This document shows, piece by piece, positions 23,789-32,620 of a stretch of DNA of 64,000 bases (the first letter of the stretch is position 1; the number at the start of each line of letters is the position of its first letter). Under the pieces are notes generated by a model. The model searched no databases. It was not told the DNA's origin and saw only the letters and a program-made list of their open reading frames with translations. Position numbers and translations under genes: made by a program. Source of the stretch: Mucilaginibacter sp. OK268 (GTDB taxonomy: Bacteria; Bacteroidota; Bacteroidia; Sphingobacteriales; Sphingobacteriaceae); NCBI RefSeq assembly GCF_900103125.1, contig NZ_FNJV01000004.1:186001-250000 (forward strand), read 5' to 3'.

Positions 23789-24967
23789 TTATACTTCTAC
23801 TTCTTTTGGTTCTCTTTTGCTGCCTTCATACAGCTCATATTCCAGTAAACGGCAATCCAGTTTACCATTGTAAAATTCAATTCTGCGCGACGGGCGAAGA
23901 CCGATCTTTTTAGCCAGATCGGGATTGCCCGTAAAAATATAGCCCCGGTATCCCAGGCATTTCTTTTTCATAAAATCGCCCATACGTGCATAGGTGGCCT
24001 CCAGTTTGGAGTGTACACCCAGGCGTTCGCCGTATTCGGGATTAAACATCACGATGCCCGCATCTTCAGGCACTTCGGTGTCTGCAAAATCACAAACGTT
24101 AAAATCTATCAAATGGTCTACACCAGCGGTTTTTGCGTTTTTTTGCGCGATGTCAACCGCATCGGCAGATAGATCGGTAGCTATGATCTTAAATCCGGTC
24201 TCTTTTTTCGACTTATCCTTTAATTTACGGCGTTCGGTAAAAAATACCGTTTCATCGTAACCTAAAATGTGCATAAAGCCATAGTTCATCCTGAACAGGC
24301 CCGGGCATTTATCGGTTGCCAGTAAAGCGGCTTCGATGGCCAATGTGCCTGATCCGCACATGGGGTTAATGAACGTGCTTTGCCTGTCCCAGTTGGTAGC
24401 CATAACGGTTGATGCCGCCAAAGCCTCCAGCATAGGCGCTTTGCCCGGTATTTTGCGGTAACTGTGTTTGGCCAGTGTTTCGCCCGAGGTATCGATAAAA
24501 ATATCGGCGTCGCTATCCTGCCAGTACAGGTGTATCAGGGTTTTGTTGGCTTCGGCGCCCGAGTTGGGACGTATGCCTTTTACAGATTTTATCCTGTCGG
24601 CAATGGCATCTTTTACCTTTACATTGGCAAACAGGGGGGTAAGGATATGTTCGTTATTTACATTTGACGATACCGAGAAATATCCGGCAAAATCAATCAG
24701 TTTTTCCCACTCAATGGTCAGCAGCTCATTATAAAGCTGTGCGGGATCATCGGCTTTAAAGCTTTTTAGTAAATAAAGCACCTGGCTGGCGCAACGCAGA
24801 TTAAGGTTAAGCGCAATGGTATCGGTTACGGTACCCTGAAGCTCAATCCCTGTCTGGAAAACACGGGTTGGTTTAAAACCCAGTGCCTCAACTTCCTGCT
24901 GCAGGTAAGGCGAAAGCCTTTTATTGCATGTAATTACGATTTTACTCTCGGTGTGGAAAACTTGCAT
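23789..24967 (-). CDS. THUMP-domain 23S rRNA methyltransferase, RlmL-like
   Basis: 392 residues. An N-terminal THUMP-type RNA-binding domain (about 1-160; LSPYLQQEVEALGFKPTRV) precedes a class I methyltransferase domain. The SAM site is NPMCGSGTLAIEAALLA (about 200-216) and the catalytic-loop motif is MFNPEYGERLG (about 305-315), a variant of the NPPYG motif of N2-guanine methyltransferases. It matches the N-terminal half of E. coli RlmL, which modifies G2445 of 23S rRNA. The upstream spacer is AT-rich. No frame problem is visible. Confidence 0.88.
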   Translation of the reverse strand: MQVFHTESKIVITCNKRLSPYLQQEVEALGFKPTRVFQTGIELQGTVTDTIALNLNLRCASQVLYLLKSFKADDPAQLYNELLTIEWEKLIDFAGYFSVSSNVNNEHILTPLFANVKVKDAIADRIKSVKGIRPNSGAEANKTLIHLYWQDSDADIFIDTSGETLAKHSYRKIPGKAPMLEALAASTVMATNWDRQSTFINPMCGSGTLAIEAALLATDKCPGLFRMNYGFMHILGYDETVFFTERRKLKDKSKKETGFKIIATDLSADAVDIAQKNAKTAGVDHLIDFNVCDFADTEVPEDAGIVMFNPEYGERLGVHSKLEATYARMGDFMKKKCLGYRGYIFTGNPDLAKKIGLRPSRRIEFYNGKLDCRLLEYELYEGSKREPKEVEV

Positions 24968-25057
24968 ATTTATTTTGCGAATTTATAAATTAAAAACACC
25001 CTATTTTAATTTCTTATCTATTAACTTTACATTTTAAATTTTTTTGAGAAGATTATT

Positions 25058-25426
25058 ATGGAAGTTAAAGGTAAGGTATATGAAGTGTCGCCAACAGTGC
25101 AGGTTACTGAGTCACTTAAAAAACGCGAACTAATACTTGAATATATTGAGAACCCTCAATATCCTGAATATTTAAAGTTTGAAGCTATACAGGACCGTTG
25201 CGCGCTGCTTGACGCTGTTAAAGTAGGCGATGATGTAGAAGTGTTTTTTAACCTGAAAGGCCGTCCGTGGACTGACAAATCAGGCAAAAAAAGCTATTTC
25301 AATTCATTACAGTTATGGCGTGTGAATGCACTGGCGGCAGGTGCCGGTAGCGCTACAACACCAGAATACGCAGCACCATCACCGGATATCGCTTCATCGG
25401 CCGATGATGATGATCTGCCGTTCTAA
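25058..25426 (+). CDS. DUF3127 protein with SSB-like acidic tail
   Basis: 122 residues. Residues 1-90 are a DUF3127 domain, an OB-fold-like strand set (GKVYEVSPTVQV; KRELILEYIENPQYPEYLKFEA; VEVFFNLKGRPW). The end DDDDLPF copies the C-terminal tail of single-stranded-DNA-binding proteins (acidic residues then a hydrophobic Pro-Phe), which docks replication and repair proteins. The family is nearly confined to Bacteroidota. It probably binds nucleic acid or mimics SSB. A TAACTTTA box at about 25021 is a plausible -7, about 35 bases before the start codon. Confidence 0.85.
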   Translation: MEVKGKVYEVSPTVQVTESLKKRELILEYIENPQYPEYLKFEAIQDRCALLDAVKVGDDVEVFFNLKGRPWTDKSGKKSYFNSLQLWRVNALAAGAGSATTPEYAAPSPDIASSADDDDLPF

Positions 25427-25464
25427 TTTCGCTGTGCGATAAGAAAGATATTGTCAATTTTAAG

Positions 25465-25490
25465 AAAGCCCCTTTAACAGGGGCTTTTTG
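25465..25490 (+). terminator. Terminator of the DUF3127 gene
   Basis: AAAGCCCCT pairs with AGGGGCTTT around TTAAC, followed by TTGTTTTT. It is 39 bases past the stop codon. Confidence 0.85.
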
Positions 25491-25565
25491 TTTTTAGCTA
25501 TTTTTACAACCGCTGTGCGCCCCGCACTCCAGTAATAACCTATGGATTACATTTCTAAAAAAGGG

Positions 25566-25639
25566 TGTCATGCTGAGCTCCGTCGAAGCATGGTGGGCAG
25601 GCATCTGCGCTCGACCCTTCGACTGAGCTCAGGGTGACA
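25566..25639. repeat. REP-like palindrome, family R2 (copy b)
   Basis: TGTCATGCTGAGC at the left and GCTCAGGGTGACA at the right, with GTCGAAGCATGGTGGG inside. It lies in the 447-base spacer before the rprX-like gene. The rest of that spacer (25640-25805) holds no gene that I can support. Confidence 0.8.
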
Positions 25640-25811
25640 GCTCCTTTTTTGAACGTTATTTGTTCGTTAGGTCTACTCATGGGCTATTACTTTCGCCCCC
25701 CGTTTAACGCCCTCTTCCCGTTTCATTTTTGTATATTGTATAATTCAGGCCATTTATGGGTTCTGAAAGGGCAAAATGTTATATGTCAAAAGGTTATTGC
25801 CGCTGATAATT

Positions 25812-25862
25812 GTTAAAATTTGTTAAAAGGGACTGTTGTACGGTTATTTTAAAATAATTTTG
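25812..25862 (+). promoter_or_regulatory. Promoter and tandem GTTAAAA boxes of the rprX-like gene
   Basis: GTTAAAA at 25812-25818 and again at 25822-25828 (10-base period), then GTTG at 25835 and TAATTTTG at 25855-25862, a good -7 box 11 bases before the start codon. The boxes fall at about -57 to -41, where an OmpR-class activator usually binds. The same boxes occur in triplicate in elements A and B. Confidence 0.55.
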
Positions 25863-25873
25863 CTTGTTAACAA

Positions 25874-27682
25874 ATGAAGAAAAGAAGCATCGGTTTAATA
25901 ATTGGGTTAATGGGTTTTGCACTGCTCGGTGTAATGGCCATGCAATTATACTTTTTGCGGCAATCGTACCAGATGCAGTCGGAACTGTTTGATCGCTCTG
26001 TAAACGAGGCGCTTAACAACGTGGTGTCAAAAGTGAGCAAGCAGGATGCCATGAACTTTTTAAGTAACAAGGCACAGCGAAAGGTAAGCAACCCGGATGA
26101 TGCCAGTGCCGGAATAAAAGTGGTAAAAAGTGATGCCAATAAACTGTATCTGCCCAAAAGAAAAAAACAAAGCCTGCGCGAAAAGAAAATAGCCCTTTTA
26201 CGTGATAGTTTGGAGCGGATGATCATGCATAAAAAGATGGATGATGAACTGGCTAATTTGCTACAGCAGGAAGGTACAGTTGATTTCCAAGTAAAGGTAG
26301 AAGAGTATACTGATGAGCTTGGGGTAGTGCACGGCCGGTTTACACCCCAAATAGTGCGTACCCGTATCAGCGGCAGCATACGTACTAAAAAACTGCATAA
26401 ATATGATACCCTGAGGTATGTATATATCGATCCTCAATTCGGGAAACAGCTCATTTCTGTGCCGCAAATAAATCCTTTATGGCAGCGCGAGCAGATCCGT
26501 AAACAAAAAGAACGACAGGTAGCGCAGATCAAAAAAATGCTGGAGACAGATTCGCTGCAAAACATAAATGTTGGTAAAACTACCGTAATTGAAAACCTTG
26601 CCGAAGAGTACCGTAAAACGGGCGAGCCGTTAAATAAACGCATAAATCCGTTTTGGATTGATTCTTTATTACGTTTTGAACTACATAATAAAGGCATTTC
26701 TCTACCCTTTAGCTACGAAGTAACAACCGCCAGCAGCGATTCACTCATATTTTCAAGTGCTACTGATAACGATGGTAATAAACCCGTATTTATAGCCGCC
26801 AATACCTATCAAACCCCCATATTTGGTAAAGATGTGATCAATGATCCGGGTAAGATCAGGTTATCATTCCCACAAAAAAACTCACTCATATTACGTAATA
26901 TGACCGCCACCATGGGTACCACCGGTGGATTATTGATCGTATTGATATTTTGTTTTGGTTATACCATTTTCTCGATCCTCAGGCAAAAAAAGGTTTCGGA
27001 AATGAAGATCGATTTTATCAATAATATGACCCACGAATTTAAAACTCCGGTATCAACCATTATGATAGCCAGCGAAGCTTTAAAGGATAATGAAATTGCA
27101 GAAGATAAGACCCGGGTGTCTCGTTTGGCTAATATTATTTTTGAAGAAAACGCCCGTTTAGGTAGTCATATAGAACGAGTACTCAATATAGCACGTATTG
27201 AAAAGAACGATTTTAAGCTGGATAAAAAGCCCTTGGATGTGAATGATATGATAACGGTGGTAATAGATAGCATGGCGCTCAAACTACATAAATGCAACGC
27301 CAAAACCACCCTGGAACTCACAGATGAAAATACAACGATCATAGCTGATGAGCTGCACTTTTCAAATGTGCTGTACAACCTGGTAGATAATGCGATAAAA
27401 TACAGCGCAGACACACCAGGCATAACTATTACAACGTTGGTTAAAAGCGGACAGGTACTCATTAGGGTGGCCGATAAGGGAATAGGCATGAGCCGTGATC
27501 AGCAGACAAAGATATTTGAGCAGTTTTATCGTATCCCTACCGGGAACCTTCATGATGTGAAGGGCTTTGGCTTGGGCTTAAGCTATGTGAATACGATTGT
27601 AAAAAGATTGAACGGCACAATAAGTGTAAGATCTGAAAAAGACAAAGGCTCGGAATTTGAGCTTAAGTTTTCGCAGGTATAA
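25874..27682 (+). CDS. rprX: Sensor histidine kinase, RprX-like
   Basis: 602 residues. Membrane helix 1 is at about 7-27 and helix 2 at about 350-372; the long region between them is periplasmic and basic, with Lys/Arg-rich stretches. The dimerisation/H-box is FINNMTHEFKTPVSTIMIASEAL (about 379-401, His near 385). HATPase motifs are LYNLVDNAIKYS, VADKGIGMSRDQQ and KGFGLGLSYV. Helix and HATPase order match RprX of Bacteroides. It signals to the response regulator gene 87 bases downstream. Tandem GTTAAAA boxes before its promoter suggest autoregulation. Confidence 0.88.
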   Translation: MKKRSIGLIIGLMGFALLGVMAMQLYFLRQSYQMQSELFDRSVNEALNNVVSKVSKQDAMNFLSNKAQRKVSNPDDASAGIKVVKSDANKLYLPKRKKQSLREKKIALLRDSLERMIMHKKMDDELANLLQQEGTVDFQVKVEEYTDELGVVHGRFTPQIVRTRISGSIRTKKLHKYDTLRYVYIDPQFGKQLISVPQINPLWQREQIRKQKERQVAQIKKMLETDSLQNINVGKTTVIENLAEEYRKTGEPLNKRINPFWIDSLLRFELHNKGISLPFSYEVTTASSDSLIFSSATDNDGNKPVFIAANTYQTPIFGKDVINDPGKIRLSFPQKNSLILRNMTATMGTTGGLLIVLIFCFGYTIFSILRQKKVSEMKIDFINNMTHEFKTPVSTIMIASEALKDNEIAEDKTRVSRLANIIFEENARLGSHIERVLNIARIEKNDFKLDKKPLDVNDMITVVIDSMALKLHKCNAKTTLELTDENTTIIADELHFSNVLYNLVDNAIKYSADTPGITITTLVKSGQVLIRVADKGIGMSRDQQTKIFEQFYRIPTGNLHDVKGFGLGLSYVNTIVKRLNGTISVRSEKDKGSEFELKFSQV

Positions 27683-27769
27683 GAGATCTCAGACAAGTCT
27701 GAAAGACAAAACAGTTAAAACAAATCTTTCGGGGTGCCGACTTTTTCGGCCACACGGAATAAACGTAAT

Positions 27770-28468
27770 ATGAAAAAAATACTACTGGTTGAGGATGATG
27801 CCAATCTGGGCGCACTACTACAGGATTACCTGCAGTTAAAAGGTAAATTTGATGTTGTTTTATGTAAAGACGGCGAAGAAGGCCTGCGCGCCTTTACCAA
27901 ACAGGTATATGACCTGCTGATATTAGATGTCATGATGCCTAAAAAAGACGGCTTTACGCTGGGTAAGGAGATCAGAAAGATAAACCCGCATGTGCCTATT
28001 ATTTTTGCAACAGCGAAAAGTATGATCGAAGATAAGATGCAGGCGTTTAACCTGGGAGGGGACGATTACATCACCAAGCCTTTCCGTATAGAGGAGCTAT
28101 TGCTGCGCATTAATGCCATGCTTAAAAGAACCGAGAATACCGATAAGGAGAAACGAGAAGAGGAGAAACAAACCTCATTTAAAATTGGCAAGTACGTATT
28201 TGATTTTACCTTGCAGATGATCACCATTGGCGATAACCAGCAAAAACTTTCAACCAAAGAGGCTGAGCTGCTCCGCTTATTGTGTATGCGTAAAAATGAA
28301 GTGCTTACCCGCGAAGAAGCTTTGCTCAACATCTGGCATGATGACAACTACTTTAATGGCCGCAGTATGGATGTGTTTTTAAGCAAGATCCGCAAGTATT
28401 TAAAAGATGATACCAATGTGGAGATCATCAATGTACACGGTCGGGGCTATAAACTGCTGATCAATTAA
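27770..28468 (+). CDS. rprY: OmpR-class response regulator, RprY-like
   Basis: 232 residues from the ATG at 27770; a 12-residue upstream extension lacks a fold. The receiver domain (1-120) has the acidic pair in VEDDANLG, the phosphorylated Asp in LILDVMMPKKDGF (about residue 53) and Lys in ITKPFR. The C-terminal winged helix (about 137-232) has LSTKEAELLRLLCMRKNEVL and the recognition region MDVFLSKIRKYLKDD. It should bind direct repeats, as OmpR/PhoB proteins do. The GTTAAAA repeats at 25812 are natural candidates. It is paired with the RprX-like kinase. Confidence 0.9.
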   Translation: MKKILLVEDDANLGALLQDYLQLKGKFDVVLCKDGEEGLRAFTKQVYDLLILDVMMPKKDGFTLGKEIRKINPHVPIIFATAKSMIEDKMQAFNLGGDDYITKPFRIEELLLRINAMLKRTENTDKEKREEEKQTSFKIGKYVFDFTLQMITIGDNQQKLSTKEAELLRLLCMRKNEVLTREEALLNIWHDDNYFNGRSMDVFLSKIRKYLKDDTNVEIINVHGRGYKLLIN

Positions 28469-28491
28469 TAAAATTATATAACAATAAATCG

Positions 28492-28613
28492 CGTCATTGC
28501 GAGGTACGAAGACAACCGACCGGAGGGAGCTCATTAATACCAATAAAACAAACACAATATTAATAATCTTTATGCTGTACAGGGCCGCTCTGCCTATCGG
28601 GGATGCAATGACG
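28492..28613. repeat. R1 element (copy d) sharing an identical core with copy c
   Basis: The left arm is CGTCATTGCGAGGTACGAAG; the right end is GATGCAATGACG. Bases 28508-28569 are the exact reverse complement of 11491-11552. The centre also has the CAGGGCCGCTCTG word seen in other R1 copies. Confidence 0.8.
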
Positions 28614-28955
28614 TATTTGAGATTTATTCGGGGTTTTACCAGTGTCTTAAAGTATCCACATAAATGATGCTTAATTGCCCCATCGGGGTATTTCGCAGAG
28701 AATATTATGGTTTACACTGTAAACCCAGTATTTGACGAAAATAAAAACCAACTATTTGATTTTTAAGTAATTACTTTAGTATTAACCATAAAAAGTGTAA
28801 ACCATGTAAACCCACTTTTAATAAAATGTCATGGGCTTATTTTGAAAGCCTTACTGAAGCGTTCGCTTGTAACAAATTTGTTAAGAGCGGATTGCTGCTT
28901 TTTCTGATGATTAATAAATAGATTTGTTATTGACTGATCACAAAATTTATTATTC
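28614..28955. promoter_or_regulatory. Spacer with TGTAAACC palindromes upstream of the M28 peptidase
   Basis: A near-perfect palindrome GGTTTACACTGTAAACC (28709-28725) and a related GTGTAAACCATGTAAACCC (28795-28813) share TGTAAACCCA, 87 bases apart. A TAGATTTG box (28919-28926) is a possible -7 for the peptidase gene. No gene is supported in this 342-base stretch. Confidence 0.4.
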
Positions 28956-30518
28956 ATGAAATTAAAACTACTTTTTTCATGCCTCATTTCCGCAGGCATT
29001 ACCTTACCTGTATTTGCACAGGAAACCGTTGACCCGGCCATTGTTCAAAAGATCCGCGAGGAGGGGCTAAATCACTCCAAAGTAATGGAAACCGCTTTTT
29101 ATCTCACAGATGTTTCCGGTCCACGTTTGGCAGGCTCACCTGGCTTAAAGCGGGCGCAGAACTGGGCTGTTAACCAATTGAAAACCTGGGGCCTGGCCAA
29201 TGCCAAACTGGAGGCCTGGGGTAAATTTGGCAAAGGCTGGGAAGTTCAAAAAAACTACGCCGCTATTACTATACCCTACTATCATGCTATTATAGCGATC
29301 CCCAAAGCCTGGACACCCGGTACTGGCGGGTTGATCAAAGGAGATGTTGTAGTTGTAAAAGCCGATTCTGCTGCTGAGCTGGATCAATACAAAGGTAAGC
29401 TGCAGGGCAAGGTGGTGATATTTGACACCAAACCGCTGGTTGAGCGCAGTTTTAAAGTGGATGCAGCCCGCTATACAGACGAAGAGCTTGCCGAAATGGC
29501 CAATGCTACTATGCAACCAGCCGAAGGGCGCCGGCAATTTGATGTCAACTCGCCGCAATTTGCCGCTATGCGTAAACTGCGTGCTTTCCAGACTACTTTA
29601 AGAACATTTATACATGATGAAAAAGCGGCACTGATATTAAGCCAGGCCCGCGGAACTGATGGTACGGTATTTACTACCAATGGCGCATCATACGCCGATA
29701 CGGCTAAAGCGGTATCTCCCGAATTGGAAACCAGCAGTGAAGACTACCAGCGTATTTTGCGCCTGGCAAAAGCGGGTCAAAAGGTAGAGTTGGAGGCTGA
29801 TATCAAAACCCAGTTTTTAACCGACGACTTACAGGGTTATGATGTAGTTGCCGAAATTCCGGGCACGGATAAAAAACTAAAAGAGCAGGTAATCATGATT
29901 GGTGGCCACCTGGATTCATGGCATGCGGCTACAGGCGCTACTGATAACGCGGCAGGTAGTGCAGTAATGATGGAGGCCATGCGCATTTTAAAAGCCATCA
30001 ACTTTAAACCTAAACGTACTATACGCATAGCGCTATGGAGCTCGGAAGAGCAGGGTTTGTTTGGTTCACGCGGATATGTGCTGAATCATTTTGGCGATCC
30101 TAAAACCATGCAGTTAAAACCGGAACAGGCCAAATTATCAGCCTATTACAACCTGGATAATGGTACTGGTAAAATACGCGGTATTTATTTACAGGGAGAT
30201 TCGGCCGCTGGCCCTATATTCAAAACCTGGCTGGAGCCTTTTAAAGATCTGGGCGCTACAACCGTAACCATCCGCAACACCGGCGGTACCGATCACCAAT
30301 CGTTTGATGCAGTGGGTATCCCGGGCTTCCAATTTATACAGGATGCTATTGATTATGGTTCACGCACGCACCACAGTAATCAAGATACTTATGACCGGCT
30401 GATAGAAGATGACCTGAAACAAGCGGCCACCATCATCGCGTCTTTTGTGTACAACACATCGGAACGTGCCGAAATGATACCGAGAAAAGAGTTGCCTAAG
30501 CCACAACCAGTAAGGTAA
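28956..30518 (+). CDS. M28 family zinc peptidase (carboxypeptidase Q-like)
   Basis: 520 residues. The signal peptide is residues 1-22. A PA-like insert covers about 125-260. The M28 catalytic part shows the first zinc ligands in GGHLDSWHAATGATDNAAGS (His near 311, Asp near 323), the catalytic and zinc Glu pair in WSSEEQGLFGS (about 352-362), and the last His in GTDHQSFDAVGIPGFQF. Such enzymes remove single amino acids from peptides outside the cytoplasm. It is monocistronic and fits the peptide-scavenging habits of the phylum. Confidence 0.92.
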   Translation: MKLKLLFSCLISAGITLPVFAQETVDPAIVQKIREEGLNHSKVMETAFYLTDVSGPRLAGSPGLKRAQNWAVNQLKTWGLANAKLEAWGKFGKGWEVQKNYAAITIPYYHAIIAIPKAWTPGTGGLIKGDVVVVKADSAAELDQYKGKLQGKVVIFDTKPLVERSFKVDAARYTDEELAEMANATMQPAEGRRQFDVNSPQFAAMRKLRAFQTTLRTFIHDEKAALILSQARGTDGTVFTTNGASYADTAKAVSPELETSSEDYQRILRLAKAGQKVELEADIKTQFLTDDLQGYDVVAEIPGTDKKLKEQVIMIGGHLDSWHAATGATDNAAGSAVMMEAMRILKAINFKPKRTIRIALWSSEEQGLFGSRGYVLNHFGDPKTMQLKPEQAKLSAYYNLDNGTGKIRGIYLQGDSAAGPIFKTWLEPFKDLGATTVTIRNTGGTDHQSFDAVGIPGFQFIQDAIDYGSRTHHSNQDTYDRLIEDDLKQAATIIASFVYNTSERAEMIPRKELPKPQPVR

Positions 30519-30656
30519 AAGCCACGATTTATACTCAACGCAGAACTTGCGTGGAGGAAAGTAAACCTATTCCATAAATTTCTTATTGAGTAGGTTATTT
30601 TTGTATTTATTATAATTATCTTGTTGCTATTATTATAAATTAACTTTAACTGATAG

Positions 30657-30989
30657 ATGATGAAAAAACTAATTGTATTATTTGCAGCTGTATTTGTATT
30701 GGCGTGTTTTTTGGTGCCTGTAAATGGAAGTCAGGCTAAAATCAGTTCCATTGCAAAACGGGTAGTGATTCAAAAAACGGGAAACTATGGTTATGAAGTT
30801 ACTATAACTTTCAATACCGCATCTGGTAAAGTACTAAGTGCTGATAGTCCTGATGGAACCGTTGTGAGTTATACCTATAGTTCAGCAGTAGATAACGCGG
30901 GCGTTGTTACGGTTACCAATTTCCTGATAAAATTTATACCTACCGGCTCGTCTCAAATAACCTATGATGGTTCGGGCGATTATTTTTAA
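30657..30989 (+). CDS. Small secreted hypothetical protein
   Basis: 110 residues; the start may be the second ATG (30660). The signal peptide is residues 1-25 (LFAAVFVLACFLVPVNGSQA). The mature part is beta-rich (RVVIQKTGNYGYEVTITFNT; GVVTVTNFLIKFIPTGSSQI) and may be a small immunoglobulin-like or adhesin-like fold. I do not recognise a family. It has its own terminator and no partner gene. Confidence 0.6.
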   Translation: MMKKLIVLFAAVFVLACFLVPVNGSQAKISSIAKRVVIQKTGNYGYEVTITFNTASGKVLSADSPDGTVVSYTYSSAVDNAGVVTVTNFLIKFIPTGSSQITYDGSGDYF

Positions 30990-31011
30990 AGAATTAGTTA
31001 CTCAATAAAAT

Positions 31012-31047
31012 AAAAAATGCCTTATATGATTTATAAGGCATTTTTTA
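31012..31047. terminator. Bidirectional terminator
   Basis: AAAAAATGCCTTAT pairs with ATAAGGCATTTTTT around a short AT loop, with runs of A and T on both sides. It serves the small secreted protein gene and the convergent MBL gene ending at 31050. Confidence 0.85.
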
Positions 31048-31049
31048 TT

Positions 31050-32453
31050 TTACTCCAATTCTATCTTTTGATGTTGGAATGGTATCTCTACCTGCTTAAA
31101 TCCTGCATCTTTCAGCTTATTGCTAAAGTGCTGTTGTACTTCATATTCACCATGAACCAGGAATATCTTTTTGACCTTTTCAACATCCTGGCAGGCCAGA
31201 AAATGTAATAGGTCTTCATAGTCACCGTGAGCACTCATGGATCTGATCGATCTTACCTCAGCCTTAACCTCATACATTTCACCATAAATATGTACCTCAT
31301 GGTCGCCATTAAGCAGATGCCCGCCCAGGGAGTTGGGTTCGCAATACCCAACCATTAAAATGGTATTCTTATCACTGTTGATGTTATTTTTAATATGGTG
31401 CTTTACCCGGCCTGCCTCGGCCATTCCCGAAGACGAGATGATAACACAAGGGCGCTGGTCATTATTCAGCGCTTTTGATTCTTCTGTTGATTGTATAAAA
31501 CGTAAACCTTTAAAGCCAAAAGGATTGGCATCGGTTTTTAAAACCTCTTTTACCTCTTTGTTGTACACTTCCGGGTGATTCATAAGCACCTCGGTTGCCT
31601 TTTGCGATAGTGGGCTATCTACATAATAGTTTAAGTCGGGCAGAACGCCTCTTAACTCCAACGCGTTTAAGGCATACAACAACTCTTGAGTACGACCAAC
31701 ACTGAACGCCGGGATGATCACTTTTCCTTTTTTGATCTCGCAGGTTTGCCTGATGATATCCAACAAGGCATCCTCAATCGGCCCCTGCTCTTTATGGAGC
31801 GAGTCGCCATAGGTTGATTCCAGCAAAATGTAATCGGCCTGTTCAAATGTTTCGGGATCGTTTAGTAACATATCGTCATAACGGCCAACATCGCCACTAA
31901 AAGTAATATGGGTGGTCTTGCCATCTTCCAGGATATCTAAATGTACCGCGGCACTGCCCAAAATGTGCCCGGCATCTGTAAAGGTGAGTTTTACGCGAGG
32001 TGTTATTTCATATTCTTCGTGATATTCAACAATTTTAAACAGACGCAGGGCAGCCATCGCCTGCTCATCCGTATACAGTGGCTCCAACAGTGGTTGACCC
32101 TTGCGGGCACGGTGCTTGTTACTATAAGCAACATCCTGCATTTGTATATGTGCAGAATCAAGTAAAAGGATGCGAGCCAGGTCCATAGTGGCCGATGTGC
32201 AAAATATCGGGCCGCTGAAACCCTCAGCCACCAGGCGCGGTATCAATCCGCAATGATCAATATGCGCGTGCGATAGTATCAGATAGTCGACTTTTTTAGG
32301 ATTAAATCCAAAATGTTCATTGAGATCCTCAGCGTGATCGCCCATGCCCTGGAACATGCCACAATCCAATAAAATAGAAGTATCGTCTTTTAATCTGATC
32401 AAATGTTTGCTGCCAGTAACATTACGGGCGGCACCATGAAAGGTTATATTCAT
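31050..32453 (-). CDS. MBL-fold beta-CASP ribonuclease-like protein
   Basis: 467 residues from the ATG at 32453 (MNITFHGAARNVTGSKH); a 28-residue extension reads as a chance hydrophobic stretch. The metallo-beta-lactamase site is ILSHAHIDHCGLIPRL (about 50-65), with LLDCGMFQG before it, a DAGHILGSA motif (about 158) and FSGDVGRYDD. The beta-CASP and RMMBL parts include SMSAHGDYEDLLHFL and FLVHGEYEVQQHF. This is the family of CPSF73-like/YSH1 ribonucleases, which cut RNA with two zinc ions in the cytoplasm. A degradative or processing role is likely; its target is unknown. Confidence 0.9.
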   Translation of the reverse strand: MNITFHGAARNVTGSKHLIRLKDDTSILLDCGMFQGMGDHAEDLNEHFGFNPKKVDYLILSHAHIDHCGLIPRLVAEGFSGPIFCTSATMDLARILLLDSAHIQMQDVAYSNKHRARKGQPLLEPLYTDEQAMAALRLFKIVEYHEEYEITPRVKLTFTDAGHILGSAAVHLDILEDGKTTHITFSGDVGRYDDMLLNDPETFEQADYILLESTYGDSLHKEQGPIEDALLDIIRQTCEIKKGKVIIPAFSVGRTQELLYALNALELRGVLPDLNYYVDSPLSQKATEVLMNHPEVYNKEVKEVLKTDANPFGFKGLRFIQSTEESKALNNDQRPCVIISSSGMAEAGRVKHHIKNNINSDKNTILMVGYCEPNSLGGHLLNGDHEVHIYGEMYEVKAEVRSIRSMSAHGDYEDLLHFLACQDVEKVKKIFLVHGEYEVQQHFSNKLKDAGFKQVEIPFQHQKIELE

Positions 32454-32544
32454 TGATAATAGGTATGAAATTACTAACGAAGATGCACAATAAAGCGGAT
32501 AAAAAATAAAAACTAAAACTTTAGTTGTTATTTTCATTTATAGT

Positions 32545-32600
32545 ATCTAACTTAGATTAACCAATTGGAGAATTTGATGCAGTGTTGGTTAATGCATCAA
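32545..32600. promoter_or_regulatory. Candidate BlaI operators
   Basis: ATCTAACTTAGAT (32545-32557) is palindromic except at its centre. TTGATGCA (32574-32581) and TGCATCAA (32593-32600) form an 8-bp inverted repeat ending 20 bases before the blaI start codon. BlaI-type repressors bind dyads in this position. Confidence 0.4.
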
Positions 32601-32620
32601 GAAAATTTACAAAATGTACT

